A stretch of DNA of 64,000 nucleotides, from positions 3,968,001 through 4,032,000 of the forward strand of contig NZ_CP151650.1 of assembly GCF_038397775.1 (NCBI RefSeq), read 5' to 3'. A program made the position numbers and the translations under genes. Positions within the stretch are counted from its first letter, which is position 1, and every line of letters starts with the position of its first letter. Shown here piece after piece: positions 7,892-17,151 of this stretch. The notes beneath the pieces were generated by a model that was not told the origin of the DNA, did not search any database, and saw only the letters and a program-made list of their open reading frames with translations. Source of the stretch: Pseudomonas sp. RC10 (GTDB lineage Bacteria; Pseudomonadota; Gammaproteobacteria; Pseudomonadales; Pseudomonadaceae).

Positions 7892-9220
7892 ATGCAACCC
7901 TTGAAAAACCGGGCGAACCCCGGTGGTGACACACTGGGCGGCGGCATGCCCAGTGCCAGTGTCGCCCTGCCAAAATCGGGTAACTGGTTCAAACGACTGT
8001 TGGCGTTTACCGGGCCGGGCTACATGGTCGCGGTGGGCTATATGGACCCCGGCAACTGGGCGACGGACTTGGCCGGTGGCTCGCAGTTCGGCTATCTGCT
8101 GCTCTCCGTCATCCTCTTGTCCAACCTCATGGCCATCGTCCTGCAAGCGCTGTCGGCTCGGCTGGGCATCGCCACCGGCTGGGACCTGGCGCGTGCCTGC
8201 CGCGAACGCTACAGCCGTCCGGTGTGCATCGCCCTGTGGCTGGCCTGTGAAATTGCGATCATCGCTTGCGACCTGGCCGAAGTCATCGGCACCGCCATCG
8301 CTTTGAATTTGTTGTTCGGCATTCCGCTGGTGTGGGGCGCGGTGATTTCGGCCATCGACGTGTTTCTGATCTTCCTGTTGATGGGCAAAGGCTTCCGGGC
8401 GCTGGAAGCGTTCGTCATTGCCCTGCTTCTAATCATCTTCGGCTGCTTTGCGATACAGATGGTGCTGGCCCGCCCTGACATGGCGGAATTGTTCGCCGGG
8501 TTCATTCCCAAGGCGGAAATCGTCACCAACCCCGCCGCGCTGTACCTGGCCATCGGGATCATCGGTGCCACCGTGATGCCCCATAACCTGTACCTGCACT
8601 CCTCCATCGTGCAGACCCGCGCCTACCCGCGCACCGACGAAGGTCGTCGTATCGGCCTGCGCTGGTCGGTCACAGACAGCACCATCGCCCTGACCCTGGC
8701 GCTGTTTGTCAACGCTGCGATCCTGATCACGGCGGCCACGGTGTTTCACAAGGCGGGCAAGACCGACGTCGTGGAAATCGAGCAGGCCTACCATTTGCTG
8801 TCGCCCATGCTCGGTGTCGGCATCGCGTCAGCGCTGTTCGCCATCGCGCTGCTGGCGTCGGGGATCAACTCCACGGTGACCGCGACCCTCGCCGGACAGA
8901 TCGTCATGGAAGGCTTTCTGAAGCTGAAGTTACCGGGCTGGGTGCGACGCTTGTTGACCCGAGGGCTGGCGATCATTCCGGTGATCGTCGTGACCAGTAT
9001 TTACGGCTCGGAAGGCACGGCGAAGCTGCTGGTCTTGAGCCAGGTGATCCTGTCGATGCAACTGCCGTTCGCCATCGTGCCGCTGGTGCGATTCGTCTCC
9101 AACCGCAAGCTGATGGGCAATCTGGTGGCCGGGCCGCTGCTGACATCGGTGGCGTGGGTGATCGCTTTGCTGATCATCGGTCTGAACGGCGTGTTGCTGG
9201 TGGGGATGTTTGGGGACTGA
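7892..9220 (+). CDS. mntH: Nramp-family Mn2+/Fe2+:H+ symporter
   Basis: About 442 residues from ATG 7892; an in-frame ATG at 7856 would add 12. DPGNWATD in the first transmembrane helix and MPHNLYLHS in the sixth are the Nramp metal-binding signatures (D and N of DPGN; the Met-Pro-His motif). About eleven hydrophobic helices follow the family pattern. It imports manganese, with some iron, across the inner membrane. No manganese riboswitch is visible in the 85 bases upstream, and no MntR gene is nearby. Confidence 0.92.
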   Translation: MQPLKNRANPGGDTLGGGMPSASVALPKSGNWFKRLLAFTGPGYMVAVGYMDPGNWATDLAGGSQFGYLLLSVILLSNLMAIVLQALSARLGIATGWDLARACRERYSRPVCIALWLACEIAIIACDLAEVIGTAIALNLLFGIPLVWGAVISAIDVFLIFLLMGKGFRALEAFVIALLLIIFGCFAIQMVLARPDMAELFAGFIPKAEIVTNPAALYLAIGIIGATVMPHNLYLHSSIVQTRAYPRTDEGRRIGLRWSVTDSTIALTLALFVNAAILITAATVFHKAGKTDVVEIEQAYHLLSPMLGVGIASALFAIALLASGINSTVTATLAGQIVMEGFLKLKLPGWVRRLLTRGLAIIPVIVVTSIYGSEGTAKLLVLSQVILSMQLPFAIVPLVRFVSNRKLMGNLVAGPLLTSVAWVIALLIIGLNGVLLVGMFGD

Positions 9221-9229
9221 AACGCACCC

Positions 9230-9316
9230 GTAGGAGCCGGCTTGCTGGCGAACGCGGTGGGTCAGTGATCAATGAGGCGACTGACCCACCGCGTTCGCCA
9301 GCGAGCCGGCTCCTAC
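9230..9316. repeat. REPIN, GTAGGAGCCGGCTTGCTGGCGAA type
   Basis: Two inverted REP halves: GTAGGAGCCGGCTTGCTGGC at the left and GCCAGCGAGCCGGCTCCTAC at the right. The inner spacer is itself palindromic (GCGGTGGGTCAG / CTGACCCACCGC). It begins 10 bases after the mntH stop. The same sub-type recurs at 22458 and 38421. Confidence 0.85.
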
Positions 9317-9408
9317 AGTGGCTGCAACGGTCACCACATCTGAAAACGCCACAATCCTCGTGGGAGACGCCGGGGGGTTACGACGGCCGCGAACGAATTG
9401 ACCGGCAA

Positions 9409-9431
9409 GCGCCGGCCATTGGGGCCGGCGC
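9409..9431. terminator. Hairpin between mntH and the copper operon
   Basis: GCGCCGGCC and GGCCGGCGC form a 9-bp perfect stem around a 5-base loop. It lies 12 bases beyond the PCuAC stop on the minus strand and after the REPIN of mntH on the plus strand, so it may act for both. No clear T-run. Confidence 0.4.
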
Positions 9432-9442
9432 GCTCCCTCAGA

Positions 9443-9934
9443 TCAATGGCTGTCGCCGTGGTCGTGGCCCATGTCCATGCTCTCGGCCATCGATTTCGCC
9501 GGGGCATCGACCTCTACAGTCTCGCGCTCGCCCTTGGCGTTTTCGATGGTGAGCGTCAGCGGCACGTGGTCCCCTTCCTTGATCTGCCCCACCAGCCCCA
9601 TGAGCATGACGTGGTAGCCGTTCGGCTCCAGCGCCACGGTCTTGCCCGCTGGCAGCGGCACCGAGTCCACGGGCCCCATGCGCATGACGTCGTTGGTCAT
9701 GCTCATCTCGTGGACTTGCACGTGAGTGGCTGCCGGTGACGCGACGCTCAACAGCTTGCTGTCGCTGTCTGCCGTGATGCGCATGAACGCGCCGGAGGAC
9801 GGCTGGCCCGGCACGCTGGTGCGGACCCATGCGTCTTCTACCTTGGTTTCTGCCACCGCCGACAGACTGATGCCCGCCAGCAAAGAGACGGCGAGCACGC
9901 GGCGCAGGGCCGGAATACGAAACAGAGCGGTCAT
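9443..9934 (-). CDS. Periplasmic copper chaperone, PCu(A)C family
   Basis: 163 residues from ATG 9934, chosen because GGAGGT lies 6 bases upstream and because a signal peptide (RRVLAVSLLAGISLSAVA) then follows. The copper site is H-x-M followed by a later H-x-M (HEMSMTNDVMRM and YHVMLM), the PCuAC signature, and a His/Met-rich tail (MDMGHDHGDSH) could bind a second Cu. PCuAC delivers Cu(I) for CuA assembly in cytochrome oxidase together with SCO1. The start overlaps the SCO1 stop by one base, implying translational coupling. Confidence 0.9.
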   Translation of the reverse strand: MTALFRIPALRRVLAVSLLAGISLSAVAETKVEDAWVRTSVPGQPSSGAFMRITADSDSKLLSVASPAATHVQVHEMSMTNDVMRMGPVDSVPLPAGKTVALEPNGYHVMLMGLVGQIKEGDHVPLTLTIENAKGERETVEVDAPAKSMAESMDMGHDHGDSH

Positions 9935-10542
9935 CAGCAGACCTCCATGACAGTGAGCAAGTCTTCGGCGCATTGCTTGGCGGTCAGCGAAGGACCGAGG
10001 CCCAGGCGCAAATTGCCTCGGGTGTCGAACACGTAACTGGTGGCGGAATGGGACATGGTGTACGTGTCGCCAATCGGCACCTTTTCATAGAACACGCCGA
10101 ATTCCTTGGCTACCTGCTGCGTTTGCTCCAGCGTGCCGCGCAAGGCGACGAAGCTCGGGTCGAACTGCTTGACGTAAGCGTCGAGGATTTCCGGGGTGTC
10201 CCGTTCAGGGTCGATGCTGATGAAGATCACCTGCATGATCTTGCCTTCCTCGCCCATCATCTTCTTGGCCTGAGCCGCTCGGGCCAGGGCCGTTGGACAG
10301 ACCGACGGGCACTGGGTAAAGCCGAAGAACACCACCGGCATCAGCCCGCGAAAGCTGGACAGGGTCTTGGTTTCGCCCTGGGTGTCGGTGAGCTTGAAGG
10401 TACGGCCCATGATCTTGTTGCTCAGGTCCTTGCCGTACTTGAAATCCAGGGCGGTGGTCGAACCGTCGCAGCCCGCGAGCAGGCCCAGGCCCAGAATGCC
10501 CATGCCGGTCATCACCTGACGGCGGGTCAATAAATCATTCAT
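9934..10542 (-). CDS. SCO1/SenC copper-delivery lipoprotein
   Basis: 202 residues from ATG 10542; the long upstream extension is not coding-like. Lipobox LLAGC gives a membrane-anchored periplasmic protein. The thioredoxin-like domain has the copper ligands C-x3-C (CPSVC) and the distal His in MSHSATSYVFD. SCO1 proteins load or reduce the CuA site of cytochrome c oxidase and can handle redox stress. Middle gene of a three-gene copper unit: DUF2946 upstream, PCuAC overlapping downstream. Confidence 0.9.
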   Translation of the reverse strand: MNDLLTRRQVMTGMGILGLGLLAGCDGSTTALDFKYGKDLSNKIMGRTFKLTDTQGETKTLSSFRGLMPVVFFGFTQCPSVCPTALARAAQAKKMMGEEGKIMQVIFISIDPERDTPEILDAYVKQFDPSFVALRGTLEQTQQVAKEFGVFYEKVPIGDTYTMSHSATSYVFDTRGNLRLGLGPSLTAKQCAEDLLTVMEVC

Positions 10543-10654
10543 CTGACGAACTCTCTGAAGCGGCCAGCGTTGGCGCCAGCCGTTGATCGCCCTCTGCGAA
10601 TGCCTGTCGGCATAAAGGGCGACACCCATCGGTACGCGAGTATGGCACGCCGGT

Positions 10655-11032
10655 TCAGGGTGCCTGAGGCGACAATCCGGGGAGGCAATGTCGGGGTGGT
10701 TTGCGCAGCAGGTAATCGGAACGGGGGATGAGCTTGCGCCGGCTGCGCGCCATCCAGCCGAGGCCAATGAAAAACACCAGCGACAGCGCCAGCGTGCCCG
10801 CAAAGGCGCAGTCGGCCATGGACAGCTTCATGAGTTGGGCATGCTCGCCCATCTGCGCCATGTCCATGTGCCCGGACAGATCGTGTTGCTCGCTGCAGTC
10901 CATGCCGGGATTCGTCTGATTGAACGCCCGCAGCATCTGGCCGTGGCTCAGGCTGCACACAAGCCCACTGAACAGGATGAAGCCATACAGCATCCAGGCA
11001 ATGAGCGATTGATGGGTTCGGACGAATTTCAT
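10655..11032 (-). CDS. DUF2946 family protein, copper-operon associated
   Basis: 125 residues from ATG 11032 (MKFVRTHQSLIAWML). One N-terminal hydrophobic segment, a His/Met/Cys-containing middle (MDCSEQHDLSGHMDMAQMGEH) suggestive of metal contact, then a second hydrophobic segment (ALSLVFFIGLGWMA). Such proteins sit with SCO1, PCuAC and copper TonB receptors in pseudomonads. The 112-base gap to SCO1 has no obvious terminator, so one operon is likely. No copper TonB receptor follows here. Confidence 0.75.
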   Translation of the reverse strand: MKFVRTHQSLIAWMLYGFILFSGLVCSLSHGQMLRAFNQTNPGMDCSEQHDLSGHMDMAQMGEHAQLMKLSMADCAFAGTLALSLVFFIGLGWMARSRRKLIPRSDYLLRKPPRHCLPGLSPQAP

Positions 11033-11261
11033 GGGGCGCCATTCTACATCGTTGCCCCCGCACACACGTTTCGGCGCCGGACTGTCGGGTGCGACAAAAC
11101 CGCGCAGGCCCTGAAGAACTCGCCGCACACCGCCGCGCGCACGGCGACGGACCCGCCAAAGCCCGCAAATTGTTTGAACCCCCAGCCGCCCGGAGTGCCG
11201 AATCCCATACGCAGCCTGCGCAGAACGTGCCGGCCAGAATAACAACGGGAGCACGCAACCC

Positions 11262-12293
11262 ATGGGCCATGACGCACAAGGCATTGACGCGGTGCTGGCG
11301 GATTTCGCCCGCCGTCCCAATGTGCCGATGATCGATGACCACCTGCGCGAGGCCATGACGCTGTGCATCGAGCGCGGGCTGGATCGCCTGCCGATGCCCG
11401 GCAGCGGGCAGACCCTCCTGCGCTGGCAGCACCTGGCGGCGGTCGGCGGCATCGATCTGTCGCTGCTCAAGCTGTACGAAGGTCACACCGATGCGTTGGC
11501 CATCTTGCAGGAACTGGCGTGCGCACCGTTTACCGAGCCGGGCATCTGGGGCGTGTGGGCCGCTGAGCCGCCCTCGGCGCGAGTCGGGGTCAGTGCACGG
11601 AATGGCGAAGAGGTTCGCCTGAATGGCCGCAAAGCCTGGTGTTCCGGCGCGCAGCAGATTGATTACGCGCTGATCACCGCCTGGACCGCGGATGACCAGC
11701 CGCAACTGGTGGCCGTCCGACTCGATCAGCCCGGCATCACCATCGACGCGCAAGCCTGGCAGGCGGTTGGCATGGCCACCACCGCCAGTGTGGATGTGCA
11801 TTTCGACAACGCTGTCGGGCATTGCGTCGGTGAGTCTGGCGCCTACCTATCGCGCCCCGGCTTCTGGCAAGGAGGCGCTGGCATCGCCGCTGCGTGGTAT
11901 GGCGCCGCGGCCTCCCTCGCACGTTCGCTTCATAGACAGCGGCAACAGGGTCGACCCGATCCCCATGCAGATGCGCACCTTGGCTCGGTAGATGCCGCGC
12001 TGCATGGGGCATCGGCAGCATTGCGCGCTTGCGCGGCGTGGATCGACGCCGACCCTGCAGCTGACGCGCGTCTGCCGGTGCAACGGGTGCGGGCACAGGT
12101 CGAGATGGCGGTCGAGCACGTCTGTCGGCATGTGGGCCGCGCACTGGGGGCGACGCCGTTCTGTCGTGATCCGCAGTTCGCCCGTCTGGCCGTGGACCTG
12201 CCGGTGTTCATTCGTCAAAGCCATGCCGAGCGGGATCTGGCGCAACTGGGCGAACTGATCGCCGCACGGGAAACGGAGGATTGGTCGTTATGA
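11262..12293 (+). CDS. Acyl-CoA dehydrogenase-like flavoprotein
   Basis: 343 residues, shorter than the usual 380. The middle has the acyl-CoA dehydrogenase beta-domain pattern (GIWGVWAAEPP, LNGRKAWCSGAQQIDYALITA) and a helical C-terminal half. I could not place the usual catalytic Glu with confidence, so it may have a non-beta-oxidation role. First gene of a tight trio: its TGA overlaps the ATG of the PIG-L gene. The partners suggest oxidation of an amino-sugar or lipid-linked metabolite rather than fatty-acid breakdown. Confidence 0.8.
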   Translation: MGHDAQGIDAVLADFARRPNVPMIDDHLREAMTLCIERGLDRLPMPGSGQTLLRWQHLAAVGGIDLSLLKLYEGHTDALAILQELACAPFTEPGIWGVWAAEPPSARVGVSARNGEEVRLNGRKAWCSGAQQIDYALITAWTADDQPQLVAVRLDQPGITIDAQAWQAVGMATTASVDVHFDNAVGHCVGESGAYLSRPGFWQGGAGIAAAWYGAAASLARSLHRQRQQGRPDPHADAHLGSVDAALHGASAALRACAAWIDADPAADARLPVQRVRAQVEMAVEHVCRHVGRALGATPFCRDPQFARLAVDLPVFIRQSHAERDLAQLGELIAARETEDWSL

Positions 12294-13057
12294 GTCAGGC
12301 GCAACCTTTTGGCGTCGCGGGCACGCCCTTGAGCCAATGGCAAGACAGCACCGCTTTGCGCGGCGCCCAGGCCATCAGCCTCGAAGCGCTGGTACCGCCG
12401 GGTTCACGGCTGGTGGTACTGGCTCCTCACCCGGACGATGAAGTGCTGGCCTGCGGCGGGTTGCTGGCGGCGATGGCGATGGCCGGTCGGGAGCAGGAGA
12501 TTCAGCTGATTTCGGTGACGGATGGCGAAGGCAGCCACCCAGGTTCATCGCAGTGGCCGCAGGCGCGGCTTCGCGCGCAGCGTCGTCTGGAAAGCGAGTA
12601 CGCGGTCGCCGCGCTGGGCCTTGATGTGTCTCGCCTGAGTTGGCATCGCCTGAGCCTCGTCGATGGCGGCGTGGCCGAAGGCTCCGAAGCGTTAATCGCG
12701 CTGCTGAGCGAGGACTTGCGCCCCAGCGACGTGTTGCTCAGCACCTGGCGCCACGACGGCCACTGCGATCACGAAGCCGTCGGCCATTGCGCTGCCCAAG
12801 CCGCCGCCAGCACCGGCGCAACGCTGGTGGAAGTACCGATCTGGGCCTGGCACTGGGCCGAACCCAATGACCCGCGCATTCCGTGGGATCAGGCGCGCAA
12901 GCTGATGCTCAGCGACGAACAGTTGGCGCGCAAACGCCGAGCCATCAGCTCACACGCCAGCCAGCTGCAAACCGACACCAGCACCGGCGCGTCGCCCGTG
13001 CTGGACACTGTGACCCTGGACCGTCTGCTCCAGCCCTTCGAACTGGTGTTTCTGTGA
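12290..13057 (+). CDS. PIG-L/LmbE family deacetylase
   Basis: 255 residues from ATG 12290 with GGAGGA just upstream; ATGA overlap with the preceding gene. The zinc-site motif PHPDDE occurs in LAPHPDDEVLACGG, and the second metal ligand region is HDGHCDHEAVG. Known members de-N-acetylate GlcNAc-PI, GlcNAc-inositol (MshB) or related sugars. No signal peptide. The downstream methyltransferase starts within its stop codon (GTGA), so the trio is co-translated. Confidence 0.88.
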   Translation: MSQAQPFGVAGTPLSQWQDSTALRGAQAISLEALVPPGSRLVVLAPHPDDEVLACGGLLAAMAMAGREQEIQLISVTDGEGSHPGSSQWPQARLRAQRRLESEYAVAALGLDVSRLSWHRLSLVDGGVAEGSEALIALLSEDLRPSDVLLSTWRHDGHCDHEAVGHCAAQAAASTGATLVEVPIWAWHWAEPNDPRIPWDQARKLMLSDEQLARKRRAISSHASQLQTDTSTGASPVLDTVTLDRLLQPFELVFL

Positions 13058-13656
13058 GCCTGCCTGCCGATTACTTCGATGAACTGTTTGCCGACAGCGA
13101 TGACCCGTGGGCCTTTCGCACCCGCTGGTACGAACAGCGCAAGCGCGACCTGACCCTCGCCGCCCTGCCCCGTCAGCGCTATGAGCGGATTTTTGAGCCG
13201 GGCTGCGCCAATGGCGAGCTGAGCCTGCGTCTGGCCGAGCGATGCGACGAGCTGGTGTGCATGGACATGAGCGCCCGGGCGGTGGAATTGGCGCGTAAAC
13301 GCTTGAAGCCCTTCGCTCGCTCGACGGTGATCGAAGGGTGCCTGCCGGAGGATTGGCCCGAGGGAACGTTCGATCTGATCGTTGTCAGCGAGTGGGCGTA
13401 TTACCTGGCGCCTGCGTTGTTTGTGCAAGTCATCGAAAAGATCGTTGCCCATCTCACGCCGAATGGCACCGTGCTGGCCTGTCATTGGCTGCACCCCATC
13501 GACGGTTGCCCGATGGAGGGTCGCGAGGCCCATGGTCTGCTTGATCAGCACCTGAAGATGCCACGCACATTGCAGCATGAAGAGCAGGATTTTTTGCTGG
13601 AGATGTGGAGCCAGCAGCCAGGCGGGATTGATCTGGATGAGCAGGTGCGGCCGTAG
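13054..13656 (+). CDS. SAM-dependent methyltransferase, NodS-like
   Basis: 200 residues from GTG 13054, which overlaps the PIG-L TGA. FEPGCANGELSLRLA is the SAM-binding motif I, CMDMSARAVELAR motif II, and FDLIVVSEWAYYL motif IV. The DPWAFRTRWYEQRKRDLTLAALP start is typical of NodS-like N-methyltransferases. After N-deacetylation by a PIG-L enzyme, N-methylation of the free amine would parallel NodB/NodS in Nod-factor synthesis; that step order is inferred. Confidence 0.85.
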   Translation: MSLPADYFDELFADSDDPWAFRTRWYEQRKRDLTLAALPRQRYERIFEPGCANGELSLRLAERCDELVCMDMSARAVELARKRLKPFARSTVIEGCLPEDWPEGTFDLIVVSEWAYYLAPALFVQVIEKIVAHLTPNGTVLACHWLHPIDGCPMEGREAHGLLDQHLKMPRTLQHEEQDFLLEMWSQQPGGIDLDEQVRP

Positions 13657-13732
13657 CCTCACGGTTGGCTGGCGATGGGGTCTTCGAGATCGCTACGCTG
13701 GCAAGCCAGGCTGCTACGCAAGCACCCGCGTA

Positions 13733-14413
13733 TCAGGCCAGTCGCTCCTGCACAAACACCCGCGCCTGCCGCGTCATCTGGTCCAACTGCCGGTCGCGCT
13801 GTTTCTCGGCGTCGGTCATCGCCCGTTTCCCGTGCTGTTTCAGCAAATAAGCATGGATCTGCCGCACCTCGACAGATTGGTAGATCGGCATTGTGTCGAT
13901 CACGCCCAGCAGGCCTTCGGTCTGATGATCGCGGGTGTTCATCAGCACTTGCGGGCCGCGTGCGCCCAGCACCTGGAACCCCATCGCTTCGAAATACGGC
14001 ACCTTCCCGACGAAACACGCGAGTTCGGCGTGGGGGTAGCGCGCCAGCATTTTCTGCACCATGCCACGGGCAATGCCGTGACGGCGCTGATCGGCCTTCA
14101 CCGCCATGTACGCCACCGAACAGGCGTCGGCATCGCCCTGCACCGGGAGGTACAGCAGGAAGCCCGACACGACTGACGGATCTTCGTCGTCCAGCGCCAC
14201 GATCAGTTCGACGGGAAAGCCACGGGAACCGTCCATGGCCTGCAAATATTGATGCACCTCATGCCCCACCCCGAATTGATACAGCGGATACAGCGGGTTG
14301 CTCGGCGCGATGCCGACCATGCTGATGTCAGTAACGTAATCGACCACCATCTGCATGATCTGGCTGTCGATGGATTCGGGCGGTGTATTTTCGAGGCGTG
14401 TCAGGGTGAACAT
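13733..14413 (-). CDS. GNAT-family N-acetyltransferase
   Basis: 226 residues. The acetyl-CoA loop appears as VKADQRRHGIARGMVQ around residues 110-125, following a beta strand (ACSVAYMAV). The C-terminal part is charged and helical (KQHGKRAMTDAEKQRDRQLDQMTRQ), longer than a minimal GNAT. Substrate unknown. It converges with the methyltransferase gene and is the last gene on this strand before the REPIN at 14586. Confidence 0.75.
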   Translation of the reverse strand: MFTLTRLENTPPESIDSQIMQMVVDYVTDISMVGIAPSNPLYPLYQFGVGHEVHQYLQAMDGSRGFPVELIVALDDEDPSVVSGFLLYLPVQGDADACSVAYMAVKADQRRHGIARGMVQKMLARYPHAELACFVGKVPYFEAMGFQVLGARGPQVLMNTRDHQTEGLLGVIDTMPIYQSVEVRQIHAYLLKQHGKRAMTDAEKQRDRQLDQMTRQARVFVQERLA

Positions 14414-14585
14414 GGCGATCCTGGGTCAGGGTGAAGGCTGCGCGGCGATGGCGTTCAAACGCCGAACTCGCGCATCATACCCGTTCTGGACTCAGACCTC
14501 GCCTGGCGCCTTTTCAGGTTTCGTCAGCGTCTGAGCGAACCCTTTCAAAGAATTCAGCCCTGATCGACTGGCGAACGCCAAACAA

Positions 14586-14680
14586 CCTGTGGGAGCGAAT
14601 TCATTCGCGAATCTCCGGGACAGGCGACACATCTCCTCCGTCTGAAATGCCGCCTTCGCGAATGAATTCGCTCCTACAGG
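14586..14680. repeat. REPIN, CCTGTGGGAGCGAATTCATT type
   Basis: Left arm CTGTGGGAGCGAATTCATTC, right arm GAATGAATTCGCTCCTACAG; inverted pair about 95 bases long lying in the 340-base gap (14414-14753) between the GNAT and aspartoacylase-like genes. Nothing else is evident in the gap. Confidence 0.85.
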
Positions 14681-14753
14681 TTGAGTCGGCGTCAGACCGC
14701 AGATGTCGCGGTGTGACGCTTCCACAGGTTTGAAGATCCGTCCGCGATGGGAC

Positions 14754-15758
14754 TCAGAACGACAATTGGCGCGGGTTGACGTCCAGGATCCTGGCCAACC
14801 GCACCACGGTCACGCCCACGCCGAGGTGGCGCAGCGACGGTTGCACCAGCACGCAGTGGTCGTAGGGAGTGTCGATGGGGGTGTGGCCGTCGTGGGCGAT
14901 CACGGTCCCGGCCTTTTCGATGACTTCCAGTCCCCGAAAATCCTCGACGAACGAGAAGTCCATGCTGCGGGCGACCACCGGGCTGGTGACTTCCAAAAAG
15001 CGTTGCGGCTGTGAGGCAGCCGGGCGAATGAACTCCGCGACGTCCTCCTCCTTCACCGCCCCCGTCGTCACCAGAAAACGCGCTGCGGTGTCCAGCGCCA
15101 CCTCCCGGCTGCGTCGGGAAAAATGCTGCCCGGTCTCGATCAACAACGCGTTCTTCGCGCTGGCCGGGTCGTCAAACCCGCCAAAATCACGCAGGCGACG
15201 GCCATTGGCGTGCCCTGCATCCACCACCACGGTTTGCGGCACGCCCAAGGTCGCCGCGAAATCCAGACCCTTGGATTGCGCGCCGCACATCATCACCGGC
15301 GGCGCTTCTTCGTGCATCGAGTGAATGTCGAGCAACAGATCGACCGTCTCCACCACCGGGCGCAACTGCCGCGCCCGGCGCAGTTCAACGGAGTCCAGAT
15401 CGCCGTCCAGTTTGTCCGTCAGCCAGACCCGGTTCATGTCCTCATCCAGATAGCGGGTCGCGTCGATGTTCTGCGGATCGAAGCGGTGGTACGCCTCGAC
15501 ATTGCCGAACGCCAATGTCAGGCGCCCACGCACCGGGCGCAGTTCACGCTTCAAAAACGCGTCCACGGTGATCGCCCCACTGACTTCGTTGCCATGGGTC
15601 AGGGCCATGATCATCACGTGGGGGCCGGGCACGCCGCTGTCGAAACTGTGCACGTACTCCACGCCTTCCGTGCCGGTCTGCCAACGGCGGATGTCCGGAA
15701 ATTCGACTTCGATGGGGTACGGTTTCAAGGCGGCGCGGACTTGCTCAAGGGTTTTCAT
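14754..15758 (-). CDS. Succinylglutamate desuccinylase/aspartoacylase family metallohydrolase
   Basis: 334 residues. Zinc ligands are visible as HGNE (THGNEVSGA, near residue 55) and DIHSMHEE (near residue 145); a nearby RYLDEDMNRVW loop matches the substrate-Arg region of the family. Members hydrolyse N-acyl amino acids (N-acetylaspartate, N-succinylglutamate) or deacylate small amides. It is not in an arginine (ast) operon; it follows an MHS-type transporter 82 bases away on the same strand, so the pair may import and hydrolyse one acylated compound. Confidence 0.85.
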   Translation of the reverse strand: MKTLEQVRAALKPYPIEVEFPDIRRWQTGTEGVEYVHSFDSGVPGPHVMIMALTHGNEVSGAITVDAFLKRELRPVRGRLTLAFGNVEAYHRFDPQNIDATRYLDEDMNRVWLTDKLDGDLDSVELRRARQLRPVVETVDLLLDIHSMHEEAPPVMMCGAQSKGLDFAATLGVPQTVVVDAGHANGRRLRDFGGFDDPASAKNALLIETGQHFSRRSREVALDTAARFLVTTGAVKEEDVAEFIRPAASQPQRFLEVTSPVVARSMDFSFVEDFRGLEVIEKAGTVIAHDGHTPIDTPYDHCVLVQPSLRHLGVGVTVVRLARILDVNPRQLSF

Positions 15759-15840
15759 TTCAGTCTCCAGCAGACAATGGCATACGCGGGCCGGGGCTCA
15801 TTCGAGGCGCGGCAACAGGTGCTTCGTTGAAAGGATTGGA

Positions 15841-17151
15841 TCAGGCAGGCGCGCTGTTTCGCATGCGCCGCCCCAGCAGAATCACGGCGATGACGCTGAC
15901 CAGCGAGGTGGCGACCACGTAGAAACTCGGGGCCAGCTTGCTGCCGGTGGCGTCGATCATCCAGGTCACGATCAGCGGCGCAAAACCACCGAACAGCGTC
16001 ACCGAAAAGTTGTAGCTCAGCGCCAGGCCAGTGCCCCGGGTGCGGGTCGGGAAGATGTCGGCGAGCATCGCGGGAATCGGCCCCAGGCACGCGGCGATCA
16101 AAATGCCCACCACCGCCTGCACCATCAGCAACGTCGAGACGCTGGGGAAGTGATTGAGCCAGACGAACATCGGATAGGACGACAGGCCGGTGATCAGCAA
16201 CGCGAGGGTCAGCACCCGGAAGCGGCCGTAACGGTCGGACAGGCTGCCAAACACCGGCGCCATGATCATCAGCGTGATGCCGGTGACCAACGCACCCAGG
16301 TACGACGACGTGGCCGCGATGTTCAGTTGTTTCAGAGCGTAGGTCGGCATGTACAGCTTGTGCACGTAGTTGAACGCCGTAGCGCCCGCGACCACGCCGA
16401 TGGCCAGCAACAGGCTGACGCGGCCCTTGATCAGCACATTCCGAAGTGGGGTTTTCTCTTCCACCTTGGCGGCGACTTTCTGAAAATCCGGTGTCTCTTC
16501 GATCTGGCTGCGGATGTAGAAACCCACCGGCCCGATGAGCAGCCCGACACCGAACGCCACGCGCCAGCCCCAATCGCTCAGCTGTGCGTCGGTCAGCACA
16601 TAGCTCAGCAAGGCGCTGACGCCCGCGGCCAGTACGGTTGCCAGCCCTTGGGTGGAAAGCTGCCAACTGGCGAAAAACCCACGGCGGCTGGCGTCGGCGT
16701 GTTCGACCATGAACGCCGTCGCCGCGCCAAATTCGCCCCCAGTGGAGAAGCCCTGAAGCATGCGGGCGACGATGATCAGCAAGGGCGCGGCGAGGCCAAT
16801 CTGCTGGTACGAGGGGGTGAAGGTGATCAAGGCCGTGCCGATCAGCATGATCAGAATCGAAAGGGTCAGCGAGGCCTTGCGCCCTGCCCGGTCGGCATAG
16901 GAGCCCAACACGATGGCGCCAAGTGGGCGCATCAGGAACGAAATCCCGAAGGAGCCGACGGCCAATAGCAATGAGGTGGTTTCGTTGTCCGAGGGGAAGA
17001 ACAGCTTGCCGATGACCACGGCGAAATAGCCGTAGATCAGCAAGTCGTAGAACTCCAGTGCATTGCCGAAGCTGGCGGCGACGATCTCTTTCCACGGGCC
17101 TCGTCGGGCGGTGGCCGGGGCGGCGCTCACGGTTGATGAATGAGGGGTCAT
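15841..17151 (-). CDS. MFS transporter, metabolite:H+ symporter (MHS) type
   Basis: 436 residues from ATG 17151; an in-frame start at 17187 would add 12. Twelve hydrophobic helices with the MHS signatures: FGNALEFYDLLIYG in the first helix, GSYADRAGRKASL in loop 2-3, LQGFSTGGEFGAA in helix 4, and DRYGRFRVL in loop 8-9. Family members (ShiA, ProP, KgtP, CitA) take up organic acids or osmolytes. Upstream on the same strand is a LysR gene (17639-18538), downstream the aspartoacylase-like gene. Confidence 0.88.
   Translation of the reverse strand: MTPHSSTVSAAPATARRGPWKEIVAASFGNALEFYDLLIYGYFAVVIGKLFFPSDNETTSLLLAVGSFGISFLMRPLGAIVLGSYADRAGRKASLTLSILIMLIGTALITFTPSYQQIGLAAPLLIIVARMLQGFSTGGEFGAATAFMVEHADASRRGFFASWQLSTQGLATVLAAGVSALLSYVLTDAQLSDWGWRVAFGVGLLIGPVGFYIRSQIEETPDFQKVAAKVEEKTPLRNVLIKGRVSLLLAIGVVAGATAFNYVHKLYMPTYALKQLNIAATSSYLGALVTGITLMIMAPVFGSLSDRYGRFRVLTLALLITGLSSYPMFVWLNHFPSVSTLLMVQAVVGILIAACLGPIPAMLADIFPTRTRGTGLALSYNFSVTLFGGFAPLIVTWMIDATGSKLAPSFYVVATSLVSVIAVILLGRRMRNSAPA

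Noticed and set aside
15466..16968. 500-codon open frame antisense to the MHS transporter
   Set aside because: Rich in His, Gln, Arg and Asp, as expected for the complement of a membrane protein gene; the transporter on the other strand is unmistakable.
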